DNA from: Chrysomallon squamiferum
Taxonomy: Eukaryota; Mollusca; Gastropoda; Neomphalida; Peltospiridae
DNA: 60,000 nt
Direction: 5' to 3'
NCBI GenBank assembly: GCA_012295275.1
Contig: CM022672.1
Span: 12,855,495-12,915,494, forward strand
Numbering within the stretch: the first letter of the stretch is position 1; every line of letters begins with the position of its first letter. The notes beneath the pieces are model-generated. The model worked only from the letters and a program-made list of their open reading frames with translations, did no database searches and had not been told where the DNA came from. This document shows positions 46,401 to 57,957 of the stretch, piece after piece. The position numbers and the translations under genes were made by a program.

Positions 46401-49400
46401 CCGCCACTTATTCCAACTTCGCCTGATGTCAAATCACCAGTTATAACAACATCTCCTTTTGTTAAACCGCCACTTATTCCAACTTCGCCTGCTGTGAAAC
46501 CACCAGCTATTCCTGGCTCGCCTGATGTCAAATCACCAGTTAAAACAACTTCTCCTATGGTTAAACCGCCAGTTATTCCTAGCTCGCCTGACGTCAAATC
46601 ACCAGTTATAACAACTTCACCTATGGTTAAACCACCAGTTATTCCAACCGCGCATGCTGCCAAATCACCAGCTATAACAACTTCTCCTATGGTCAAACCG
46701 CCAGTTATTCCTAGCTCGCCTGATGTCAAATCACCAGTTATAACAACTTCTCCTGTTGTTAAACCGCCAGTTATTAGTAGCTTGCCTGATGAGAAAATAC
46801 CATTTGACATTTCGCCAGCTGTTCCAAGTTCTCCAGTTATCGCAAGTTCTCCTGTTATTGCGAGTTCTCCACTTGTTATATCCTCTCCTGCTCTTGTAGC
46901 ACCCTCAAATAAAACACGTGACATCAAAACTCCGGCTTCATCTTTGCGGTTATCCATGCCTGACAGCTATCAAGAAACAACAACTTCAGTTAAGAAATCA
47001 GAAGCTAGTGAAACATCAGAAACTGAAGAGTCACCGTATAAAACAGACGAGCAGTCTTTTTCACCAAGTATTGACGAATCTCCTGTTCTGTCGCCGTCAT
47101 CTGTGAGCGGTTTTTCAGAGTCGTTTGATGCTGAGGAAATCGCAGCTGCTACACCGAGAAAACAGTACAGAAGTCTGAGAGAAATAAAAAGAAAACACGC
47201 ACAGAACAAAGCATACAAGTCACTGATGCAGAACTCTGGTGAGAGACCAAATATCGGCCCTTTTATTCTGCCCGATATGCTTCTCTCACCTGCAAGACTT
47301 AAAATACTCGCCTCGCGCAGAAAGTTCTTAAGTGAGCAAAACTTAGCGACTGATGCCGACCAAGACAAGTTCGAAGAATTCAAACAGGCAATTGCACAGC
47401 TACCTCCAAGACGTCTGTACAAATCACCTCGTCGCCCAAGTAGTACTTACAGCAGCCAAGGGAGTCTTGAACATATTTCACTGCTGTATCCGTCATTCTA
47501 TTACGATGATTCTATAGACAAGCCACACATTGACGAATTGCATTCTGACTGTATATTCACTCCAGAAGGCCGAAAAGACATACTAGACAAAACAATGTCA
47601 ATAGAAAACCTTGCGTTGAATTTAAATGCACATTTACGCAGATACGGTTCGGTAACGTCTTTAGTTGAAACTGACCTTGACACTGGGGACACCTCGGAAA
47701 GGAAGCCTTTCCCTGAAACAGATCTTGATTTTTGGTTTTCTTTACAGGATCACCAGCCCTTAGAGAGAGCAGTCAGCATGACAGACATACGCTCAGAGCG
47801 ACCTTCAGCCAAGAAACATGGCAAAGGTAGGTTTGCTGACCGCCATGTTCCAAAATCGAAAAGCCTTCAGACTTTAGAGACAAACTTGGATGATGACACG
47901 GATAACTTGAAACGGGTTCCGTCTGTGCACGAACTGAGAATAAGTAAGTCTTTATCCAAGCTAAATGTTCCAGACTGGTACAAAAATTCGAGTTTGTCCA
48001 AGTCGGGAAGTTGTCTGCTGCGACAGGGATCAACATCAACAATGTCGTCGTGGGGATTCAACCCCAGCCTTACGTCATCGCCTTGTCCGTCGGTGACACC
48101 GCAAAGCAACTCCGTGGTCATCAAAACGCGAGTTTCGCCGTCGAGCAGTATGAGGCTGTTCAGATCGACGAAATTCCCATCAACAACCAAGACGTCTGAA
48201 ACAAAGCCGGACACTACAAAACCTGTTAGTGTTAAACTTCCAAGTGATAAGTTTAGGACTTCAGATAAAAACAAACCACTCAATAAAATTCCAATAGTGC
48301 CTTTTGCACAGATTCGTGCGATGTTTGAGGCCAAAGCAGCTAATGCCCGAGCCGAGAAAGAAACCGTTCCGTGTAAGGACGAGTCCGTGACGAAAACAAA
48401 AATTCACACAGCAGACATACCAACAGTGACTATCTCTCCTAGTGATATCGTTCAGCTGGATGGCAGCCCAAAGAGGCCGAGAAGTCCAGAGGAAGCTGAT
48501 CGTCCAAAGAAACCAAACAGTCCAACCGGCAAAATCGCTTTCTTTGAAAGTCTGAAAAAGAAAGAACCGGAACAAAAACCTTCGCAAGCTTCGAGCTCCA
48601 CATTAAAGCAGGTACCTATTTCTAGACGTATTGACGCTTATCGTTCACAAACAACAACATCCCAAACCACCAAACGTGTCGAACCCCATACATTTAGCAC
48701 AGCGACCAAGTCCATGTCAGTTTCACAGCGCAAGGAAATCTTTCAGAGTCCTCCAACCATCCAAGCCCCCAGTAGTAGTTTTAGCAGTAGTAGTAATCGC
48801 TTTTCACCCTCAACAAATGGTTATTCGGCCCCTCTTTCAAAAGATGATCCGCAAAAAAAGACTCCAGCTGTCATACAGTTAGAACCTGCTCCTACCGTGA
48901 AGGCCCCGTCAGCTCCATCTCAAACAATCAAAACAGACAGAAGTTCTGCGTTTCAGTCAGTCACTGCATCAAGATCTGTTGATTTTGCCCCAACAGTAAA
49001 AGCACCGCCAGAAGTTAAAGCATCACCCGAGGTGAAAGCACCACCTACAGTCAAAGCTTCTACGACAGTGAAGGCAGCACCATCAGTACAGATAGACGTG
49101 TCACCGCAGATAAGCAGTGCACCTCCTGCAAGAGAACCGCTCAAGTCAGCTCTCATGTACAGCAGCAGGACATCGCAAGTAGAAGTAAACGGCCGTCCGG
49201 TGCCTAAACCTAGAACAGTGCAGAAACCAGCCGAGATAGACACCAAAACCGAGCCATACAACCAGCCCAGAACCACTGAATACAGACCTGGTCATGAACA
49301 TGAACAACAACAACAGTACATTGAAAATAACTCTCAGATAAACGCTAAAACAGAATCCATTTCACAGCCTAAGTCATTTCCTGCCAGGGTAGGTAACCAA

Positions 49401-49485
49401 AGAGAGAACGCACCTATGCCATCTTCAACCGTAGCCTTCCCAAGACCCAGACTCGGTGTAACCGTCCCTCCTCGGAGTCACAAAG
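43413..49485 (+). CDS. Giant 6.07-kb coding exon of the AJM1-like gene
   Basis: An uninterrupted frame of 2,024 codons ends CACAAAG|GTAAGG, a strong donor; read-through would end at TAA 49536. GC content and codon use are clearly unlike the flanks. Layout: hydrophobic segment (residues about 21-40); Asp/Glu/Ser-rich disorder to about 930; SP/VKPP repeats about 930-1155; a conserved-looking basic block about 1240-1350 (YRSLREIKRKHAQN, PFILPDMLLSPARLK); a block near 1500-1540 containing SKSLSKLNVPDWYK; four F/Y-x-S motifs about 1625-1780; VKAPP-type repeats near 1860-1895. Apart from the AJM1 context I cannot name a domain. Confidence 0.9.
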
Positions 49486-50398
49486 GTAAGGTCTTCTCTT
49501 CTTTTCTTCTTCTTTTTTTTTTTGTCTTCTCACTCTAAATGGCATCTCCGCTGCATGACGTTTGTTTGTTCTGGTGTAAGGTAATATTTAATATCTAACA
49601 ATGTTAACACATCACCTGCTTTGACGTGACTAAACCAGTGTAGCTGCAAACGAATCCGACTTCACGTTGATGGCCTGGGATTAAAAAAATGCATGATTTT
49701 TATAACTTAAAAACATTAGAAGAAATTGAATGTTTACATCCTGTATCGGTGTTATTAACATTAAGTGTTAGGTTTGATGTTGTTCGTCTTAATTTACCTT
49801 ACGTCCTGATCAGCAAGTTCAGAGAGTTTTAATAGAATACTCACTGATAAAGTTAAATTAGCAAATTTAATGTTGTTGTTTTTTATAATTTTTAATTTTT
49901 TTATACTATATATTGAAGTTTTAATCTGGAATGTTTATATATATAATTCTTTTTCTTTTTCTTTTTCATTCTTTATTATTATTTTTTTATTTTGTACTTA
50001 TTTCTTTGCATACATTTTTTTATTATTGTTATTTCCTGATTTGAAAGATGTGTCGTTTTTCCCTTCTAAAAGAAAAATTAATGCATTTTTGAGTCAGTAT
50101 TTACATTTTAATAGTTTTTCCTTTGAGGTGTGTTCCTTGTACTTCAGATATTGTGATAATACATTGTGTTATGCATTAACGTCGAGAATGTATATTTGAA
50201 CAGACTTGTTTATTGATTATGTCTCTTGTCCCTTGTTCTTATTCTTTTTTAACTCCACTCAATGTTGCATCATCATTATTGCTTGTCAGCATGACTAACC
50301 GCCATAGAATTAATAACAGAGCTCAATGAATTTAAAAATAACCCCTGAATTATATATATATATATATAACATATACATGCCTATACATACCTTCATTC

Positions 50399-50443
<45 letters not shown>

Positions 50444-50895
50444 AACTTACCTACATACATACACACAGATGCATGCATACAAACACACATTCATACTCAT
50501 ATTAAAAGCAAATACAGTTTACAAAGGAATAAACACAGAGCGGTAATTCAAAGCTGTTAAATCAATATATACTAACATTTGCTCTTTTTTTTTTTTTTAT
50601 AATCATTAATCTTAGAAGTTACATCCACCTTAATGATAGAGCCATCCTTTTCTGAAATCGTTGATGCATGCCTGAAAGCTATATTCCATTACAAATGTAC
50701 AGCATGAAGTAATATAATGTATAATGTATTAAGAAAATACAACTTAAATGGAAGGATACAATTTGTCTAAGTATTTCAGTTCATAGTGAACGATGGTGTT
50801 AATGAATGGAAAAGTTAATAAAGGTGACAAAAATATAATGTAACTTTATTTTTAGGAACTAATGCAAAGTTATTTAGTATTGCATGTTAAACACG

Positions 50896-50956
<61 letters not shown>

Positions 50957-52378
50957 ACAGAGAGGGGGGAATTATAAATGTCTGATTGTATACGTTGTAT
51001 AATAATAAATAAATAAAAAGTTTAATTAATCATCAACAAGAATAATAACATACGTTTCTTCTTTTGCTATCACAGAAACAACTGTTTAATTTTGGCGAGG
51101 ACTCGATGGCTGTCCCCAGCTTGACTGAAACGGCACTATGTTACGCCTCCCATCATCTTTCCTTTGACAACCAGTCTACTTTTGGTGCTGTGAGGGAGTT
51201 CTCGTTAAACGGACGTGATGTCAATGTTGTTTTGGATGAGGTCGTCACAGGCGACAACAAAAAAGATAAACATGTACTGGAGGATGTTACTGTAGAAGAG
51301 ATACTTCATGGACTTCTTAAACTTGGAAAACATAGCGACAAAAACAAAAGTCTTTCTAATGCGGACGATTCATATAATGCTGTCAATTTCGAGCATAAAC
51401 GCAACTCTTCCTCGAAACCTGAAACTAATCAAGTAACCTTGGTAACATGTCAAAATATAAAGTGCGGCAAGACTTTCACTTTGGATGAAGCTAAGAAAAC
51501 TTTCAAAACGTGCCACAGTTGTTATACATATTACTGCAGTCGATCGTGTAGAAAGGATGACTGGGAATACCACAAGTCTGTCTGTTTTCATAGCCTGGCT
51601 AACGGTGTTTGCAAACAAGCGATTAAGAAAATCAACAAAGATTCTACCATGCAATATCGGGTGTCCAGGCTTGCCAGACAGGGCTACTTGAGTCGTGGCC
51701 GCGGTTGTGTGCTTCTTGGATTTGAAAACTTGGACGCTGCACAAACGTTTCTGATAAGCGATCTGTCAGTTCTGAATAAACTTCCTCCAGTTTTCGTGAG
51801 CTTGAGCGAACTCAAAGATTCCAAAATGTTTGGAGACTTTCTACCGTGTCTTGTGGATGTGTGTAAAACGTACAACCCGGAAACAAAGTATGTGTTGCAT
51901 GTTGGCATAGGTGTTCAGAACTCACCGCTTTCTTTGCCCGTTCCTCGTAGAAACGACCCCATTGTTCAGAAATGTGCTCGACTTCGGTTGAACGAAGCCT
52001 GTCACCATCACCCAGAAAAAACGCGCGAGAGAAACTGTTATTCTGACAGTCGTGTACGGGGGCCATCTTGTGAGACAGAGCACGGAGGCAAGGCAGGCCA
52101 GAGAGGAGAGTTTTATCAACGTTCAAAGAAAACTGCGCGAACGAGGAATAAACCTACGTCATCAGTTTGCCGACGTGTACGACGTTTTACTAACCTTTGT
52201 TGCCGATGCTAAACATTTCTCCCCTAAAATTATCTACCCGGTAGACGGCAGGACCGGACAGTGTTTTATGTGTGTGATCATGACTGAATCAGAGCCGGAA
52301 ATAGAGTGGGTGCAAAACCCAGACCCACTGTGGGACCTTGATTTGTCCGAAGAAATTTCCTTGTCATCACCTTCATAA
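43413..52378 (+). CDS. AJM1-like apical junction protein with MYND zinc finger
   Basis: Homologue of apical junction component 1 (AJM1; C. elegans AJM-1 and human AJM1 mark epithelial apical junctions). Visible exons are 43413-49485 and 51076-52378, about 2,450 aa together against 976 in human. ATG 43413 is the first after an in-frame TGA at 43365. Residues about 21-40 are hydrophobic (RFLTAAIAAIITIMFSWRLL), then comes long acidic disorder, 7- and 22-residue repeats, and conserved-looking basic blocks. Exon 2 holds the signature: C-x4-C, C-x2-C-x4-C-x3-C-x7-H-x3-C (51448-51585), CHSCYTYYCSRSCRKDDW, LARQGYLSRGRGCVLLGF, and after a frame break IYPVDGRTGQCFMCVIMTES. Exon 2 identity is strong. 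Joining exon 1 to it rests on strand, position and splice signals. The phases disagree (see findings). An unrelated neighbour ending at 49.5 kb is the alternative. Confidence 0.8.
45231..45314 (+). repeat. 21-bp coding repeat, four units
   Basis: Encodes four copies of NVEHPDN/NVERADN/NVEHPDD/NVEHADD. Sequence similarity at the DNA level is high, so expansion is recent. Confidence 0.95.
46207..46875 (+). repeat. Pro-rich coding repeat, 66-bp (22-residue) unit
   Basis: Units of the form VKSPVITTSPFVKPPLIPTS. Three units at 46293-46358, 46359-46424 and 46425-46490 are nearly identical in DNA; outer units are diverged. The many SP and TSP sites are potential proline-directed kinase targets. The long antisense frame here is a shadow of this repeat. 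Confidence 0.93.
49486..51075 (+). other. Intron between the AJM1-like exons
   Basis: AT-rich sequence with TA/CA array at 50350-50460 and CA array at 50890-50953. A possible small exon starts after a T-tract acceptor at 50616 (see findings). Frames elsewhere are short and AT-driven. Confidence 0.6.
50890..50953. repeat. (CA)n microsatellite
   Basis: About 31 CA units in the intron before the zinc-finger exon. Confidence 0.97.
51076..52378 (+). CDS. AJM1-like last exon: MYND finger and C-terminal domain, with a frame disruption
   Basis: Starts after TTTTGCTATCACAG with KQLFNFGEDS in phase 0. The first frame is open to a TGA at 52210 but loses similarity to AJM1 after about 52015. The frame one base later restores it (RARETVILTVVYGG, INVQRKLRERGINLRHQF, ending ISLSSPS, TAA 52376-52378). 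Dropping one A of the A6 run at 52016-52021 would join the two smoothly, reading HHHPEK then RARETVILT. An ATG at 51106 would allow an independent start, but the acceptor makes an internal exon more likely. Confidence 0.88.
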
Positions 52379-52465
52379 GTAGTGAAAATTAAAAATATAT
52401 ATGATTCGTATATTTGATATTTCTTTAAGCTGCTAGTTCTTTATTATTATTATTATAATTATTAC

Positions 52466-52531
<66 letters not shown>

Positions 52532-52966
52532 AGGGGACAAAATAGTGGCCAAAAGTGCAAACAAACTAGTATGAAGTTATGAACAGTTAACAGTGAATCG
52601 AACAAAATGATACTGAGTACTGCAACAGCTTGCAGTTTCCATTTGTATATCTGAATGTTAGTCACTGATCGATGATAGCTTCTATTTTTAATTCTTCTTC
52701 TTTTTTTTCACATTATATATATTCGTTTAATATTATTTCAAGCATAGTAAATATATATATATGAGTAATATTTATTATTAAAACAGAATTCTAAGTAAGG
52801 AAAGTGAGGTATTGAAGTGTACATAGAGAAGTGGGAACAAATAGACTAAATAGATTTTCTTTTTTTCTTTTTTCTGTTTTTTCTTGGCCATCATCCTTGG
52901 CAAAAAGCAAAAGAAATAATGATGATGATAATGATTTAAAAAAAAAAAAATATAGATTCTTTAATT

Positions 52967-53009
<43 letters not shown>

Positions 53010-54400
53010 ACAGAAATGGAAAATATTTTAAAATTATTCTATTCAAAATTGCTTCATGAAATAAGCATCCTTCCATGTATGTAAGTTCCCTTATTGTCAT
53101 ACTTTTTTATTAGCAAAGGCTAGTGAATATAACAAACAAAAAAATAAAAAATCATTTAGAAGTATAGAGAATGTATTTAGACTATATGTTCCTACAATTT
53201 CTGGTGAACATTAAATGTAGTTCACCTAGACTTTTGTTGGGAAATAATTGTCGCAAATGTTTTACTTATATTTTACATAGGTTACCTGTAACATTTACTA
53301 TAGATAGGATAATTGTTTTCAGTTTTGTCATTTTCGAGGGCTGGAACCTTGAGTTGCTTTTAGTTTTACTTTAGTACGGTATGATTGACACGAGATGGCG
53401 CTCGTGTTACGGGTATAGATTTAGGAAGTGAAATATAATTTTAAATTAAAGGGAAATAATTAAACCCTGCTTCCGGTCTCTCTCTCTCTCTTATTATTTT
53501 AATCTCGTTAACTATGATGAAGATTAATAATACTTACGTTAATTGTTGCTGCATTTAAGAAAAAAAAAATTAAAATAAAAAAGACTTATTATTATTATTA
53601 TTATTAATCTCCGGGGGTCATTGTTTTCTTGTTTGGTGTACAGATCTTGCCGTTATTTAAACGTTTTTCAGTCTGAATGTTATGTTTTAAATTATGTTTT
53701 ATCTACGTTTTACCCTCCGTTGTTTTTACTTTGTATTAATACACTCTTTGTAAATAACTAAATTTATGCAAAAAGAAAACTATGATTTGTTCTAATATTG
53801 TTTTCGTTTGTTTCGCATTTCTTCTTTTTTCGTTTCTTTTTTTTCTTTTTCTTTTTTTTATTTGTTATTCTCTGTTTAATATTACAATTATGAAAGTTAA
53901 AAGGAAATACCTTTACGTGCTTAATTATCCGCACATACATATTTTAGTACGTTAGGAGAGATATATATTTGAATTGTTTATTAATTTAATTTTTGTTTTT
54001 CTTTAAAAAAAAAAAAAAAAAAAGAAGGAACGATGTTTTACTTATATGAGATGAGCTTGTAAACTTTATTTGTGATACTCTAGTATAAACTTTCAATACA
54101 AAAACCAACGACGGCATATCTAACTTCATAACTTTCAGCCTAAAATAGATGACGATGATTCTGGTTTGAACCTACCAAACGTCTCACGATATTGACATAG
54201 GTTATTGGTGAATGAGAAACTATTTCAAAAGCTGCATGACAATCTTAGTTATATATAGTCGTTCCATGGTGTGGCCATGCGCGCGATCTCAAGCAGTTTA
54301 TAAATACAACATTGTTTAGTACATGGGATAAGGTTAGTCTGTGTATGTGTGCGTGCCTGTGTGTGTGAGTGTGTGTGTGATATTTTTTTTCTTCCTTTTT
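52379..54400. other. 3' flank of the AJM1-like gene and spacer
   Basis: Long TTA array at 52442-52530, AAT array at 52968-53008, GT-like stretch near 54345-54380 and several T or A runs. No AATAAA stands out close to the stop codon, so the 3' end of the transcript is undefined. No further exon supported. Confidence 0.6.
52442..52530. repeat. (TTA)n microsatellite
   Basis: About 28 TTA units, starting 60 bases after the stop codon, so probably within the 3'UTR. Confidence 0.96.
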
Positions 54401-55525
54401 TTTTTAAATCCAAGTGTACTTTATAAATTTACCTTTATAAATGAGTAAATCAGACGCGTTGAGGAAATGTTAAAACTGTCAGGTAATGGAAATGATTCTG
54501 ATAACAGCTACTATCTAAAACGATTATTTTCTCTAATCTCATTACAGCCCAGCTTAGCACGCTGAAATATTGTTTTTCCTGTTCCTAATCTATAAATTCA
54601 ACAACAGCAAACACCCGTGAGCGTGTGATCGTACTTGAAACTTGTAGTCATGTAAACATAAATATACCTGTTATTATTTTCTCTGGAATGTCACTGTTTA
54701 GCTAGTACAGTTCTGCTTTCGTTGTGAGGACACACACATTTTCTTCTTATGACATTTAAAAAAACAATAATTACATGGGACATCACTTTAGAATGGAAAG
54801 CCATAATATTTATCTCGTTTTTAAAGACAGTAATTATCATTTGTTTGTCTGTCAAACAAGAGGAAATCTTTTTCTATTTCCACACGTGAAAAAAGGTGGA
54901 AAAAAAAAAGATGAATGTTATTCTCAAAACTGCTTGTTTTGTGATATAAATACCGTGAATTAACACTGATTACTAATATTCTTTTAAATATTGATTATAT
55001 GTTTTAATAGAAAGCCAAATACGACATTGATTACACGTAGTGCAGTATAAAGCCAACGAGATTACACTGATTGTATGTCTTTTGACACGAAACCGAACAG
55101 TTGGCATTGATTCTGAGTTCATCAACAAGTAACGACAGACTCGTACATCTGTTAGATTAGAAAGAAGTAGCAGACCGAAACTCGGTGGCTAGTAATGAGG
55201 GTTTAGGCTTTGACTTTTTCCCGTTTTTGCTTGTGCTCTGGCTTACTAATGAAGTAAAATTAGGCTTTCTGTCTACGAAAAGACGCACGTAAACGATTCC
55301 TTGATGCCAAAAGAAAAAAGGGGATCATATTAGGTGATGGTGGAGTCAATATTTTTCCTTGCTCATTAATTATATTCATGGCACTACATAATCATGGACT
55401 AATAGTTGGTTTAATCGTTCATAACAAAACTACTGAAAAGACATTCATTGCATTAACACAAAACTTAAGGTACTGAGATGATAATTCTGGTTTGAGTTCA
55501 TCAAACATCTAACGAGGCTGAAACC
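54150..55525 (+). repeat. Scattered degenerate GATTCTGG..GTTCATCAAAC units
   Basis: Similar words occur near 54155-54190, 55105-55135 and 55480-55515: GATGATTCTG(GTTTGA) then (G)TTCATCAAAC then TAACGA. Spacing is irregular, so these may be remnants of an older element rather than a tandem array. Confidence 0.4.
54341..54535 (-). mobile_element. Dispersed repeat with CA tail, copy B
   Basis: Reverse complement of copy A (29646-29749) with two differences over 104 bases at 54432-54535. Similarity continues through ACCTTTATAAATTTAC.. and a T-rich tract to the GT run at 54341-54380 (CA on the element strand). Confidence 0.72.
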
Positions 55526-55559
55526 CACACGGCTGGCCTGTTTAACACAAATTTTCCTG

Positions 55560-55880
55560 GTCACTCAGTGTAATAAAAAAAACACGAAATGTTCAGTTCC
55601 TCCAGATGATCTTTTCTCTGACATTAACTTGACGACTGCGGGCTGCTGTTGTAATTACTTGTGATCAATTACCGTCCATGTTCAGCGAGTAACGCACATT
55701 AACTAATACTCTCGCTGGCTTCTAAATGGATTTCAGACAACAGCACAGAGTTATAACGTATAATCACCTCGCCAGACAGGAGATGAAGCGGTAGAAAATG
55801 GGAATGAAAACCCAGCTTGATGTAAACTTTATTGGCTCTGATGTTACCCAATGTAATTTCGACAGCGATGTGAAATGAAC
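55560..55880. promoter_or_regulatory. Candidate conserved non-coding element
   Basis: About 320 bases of unique sequence free of simple repeats, with homeodomain-type GTAATTAC (55652-55659) and ATCAATTA, and CCAAT-type words (TTGGCTCTG, CCCAATG). No supported exon on either strand; enhancer-like by texture only. Confidence 0.35.
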
Positions 55881-56119
55881 TTGTTAACACATATAGTCAA
55901 ACCAAAAAGTGGGGAAACAAAAAAAAAAAATAATATTAATAAAACAAAACCACTCAAAACACAACAAACAAATTAATTTGGTCAGGATTTATTAACTTTA
56001 TTAACTGCAAATGTCTTTCACATCATCTGGTTTCACCGTTAATCACTAGACGTGGATTTTACTGTCATCAGCTAGCTAAATCAGTCACCAAACATTTTTT
56101 TTTTTTTTTTTTACATATT

Positions 56120-56520
56120 TCCATAACCAACTGCTACTGAAACTGCTTCACCTTCAAAACGTCTCGAACAAGCTTCGGTGGTTTAAATAGCACGTAGATG
56201 CAACCCCGTCAAACAAAACCAGTCACGCTGCTAGCTAGTGGCCAAAGGAGGGGGGGAGGGTATAATTGTTCGAGTTGTTTTGTCAACAGATACTTACATC
56301 CATACGGCTTCTTTACGTCTGCGACAATAGCCCGGGTTGCGACAGGGGCCCCGGTAATTTAAACGTGACATCTGCGTGAGAAAGAGTCTCTCATTGTTTA
56401 CATTAATACTTACTTACCTGGAATACCTTTCAGCGCAGACGCTCGACCAAGCGAAGACATGCTGACCCTCACTTATCTAATAAACATCAGCAGCCGCGAG
56501 GCGTGACCAGGGTTACACGC
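56120..56520 (-). other. GC-rich island with minus-strand splice-like signals
   Basis: Non-repetitive and GC-rich compared with its flanks. On the minus strand an ATG at 56460 begins MSSLGRASALKGIP and meets a near-ideal donor CCAG|GTAAGTAAGT (exon edge 56418). A second segment with acceptor CTCACGCAG (edge 56371) and donor GGAT|GTAAGT follows only 46 bases later. A 46-base intron would be unusually short, so both cannot confidently be exons. Candidate first exon and promoter of an unseen minus-strand gene, or a regulatory element. Confidence 0.35.
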
Positions 56521-57300
56521 AGAAGGCGTTTTCCTAAAAATAGCCGACATATTTTAATTCGTGTCCAGTTCTTTTTTATTTTTTATTTTTTTTTTGGATC
56601 GGTTTTCGAGGTATGTGAGTGTATTTGTTTTAATTTGTATGCAAGGTACATCTGTGGCTTTATGTCTGAAGACACGTGGATTTGTTTCATTGTACGTATA
56701 ATCTCATACTCATATTCATACATATACACTTACATAGATAAATACATATATATCACTAGTTTTTATATAAACACACACACACAAACATATTTTTAAAATC
56801 ATATATACATACAAACATAATTATACATAAATAAATTGCATTACATAAAATGAATCATAAAAATGGCATTCAGACAAAAAAAAGCAATAAAAAACCGATT
56901 TAAAAAAAAAAAAATTCGATTAAAATTATTTTAATTAAAAATATATAAATAAATAAAACTAAAAAAAAAAAAAGATTAAAATTATATTAATTAAAAAAGA
57001 CAAAACGAATTACTGATTGTACATAAAACAACACTGACTGTAACAACAACGATAATTTAGGTCAAAAAGAAACATGGCGTTGTGACAGCTGTCCAATTTA
57101 TCTATTTAAAAGGAAAAAATTATCAAGTTAAATCTGTATACAGAGAAGCCAGATGTCACTCATACAAGGTGTGAATCTCTCTGAGTTGTTATTTTAAAAC
57201 TAGATCAGTCTCTTTACAGAATCCTTTATTTTGAAATTATTTCAAATATGCTAATTCTTTGTTATTATTATAATTTGTCAATTTAATTTTTTCAATTTTT
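56521..57300. other. Non-coding spacer
   Basis: T-run, short CATA and CA stretches and several A runs (56875-57000). No supported exon. Confidence 0.55.
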
Positions 57301-57302
57301 TT

Positions 57303-57363
<61 letters not shown>

Positions 57364-57368
57364 ATTCA

Positions 57369-57400
<32 letters not shown>

Positions 57401-57957
57401 CACATACATAAACATACATACATACATACGTACATACAAACATACATACATACGTACATACAAACATATATAAACATACATACATACGTACATACATACA
57501 AACATACACACATATATACATACATACATGAACATACATACACACGCACATACATACATATATACATACATACAAGGATACATACATATATACATACATA
57601 CATACATAGATACATACATACATACATATACATACATACACACACACACACATATATACATACATACCAGGGTACATACATATATACATAGATACATACA
57701 CATACATACATACATACATACATACATACATACATACACATACACATACATATATACATACATACATAGATACATACATACATACATAGATACATACATA
57801 CATACAAGGATACATACACACACACACACATAAACATACATACATACATACATACATACATACATACATACATACATACATACATACACACACACACATA
57901 AACATACATACATAAATACATACATACATACATACGTACATACACACATAAACATAC
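57301..57957. repeat. (TA)(GA)(CATA)n satellite-like array, about 650 bp
   Basis: TA run, about 20 GA units, then about 590 bases of CATA/CACA/CATACG units. Long frames on both strands read only Tyr, Val, Cys, Met, Thr, His and Ile and are repeat artefacts. Confidence 0.97.

Noticed and set aside
46031-46957. A 308-codon antisense open frame
   Set aside because: It mirrors the 66-bp Pro-rich repeat of the sense exon and reads only Gly/Thr/Val/Glu repeat units; no independent support.
52010-52025. Programmed -1 ribosomal frameshift at AAAAAAC
   Set aside because: The heptamer is out of register with the incoming frame and a -1 shift gives the wrong frame; +1 (or one fewer A) is required.
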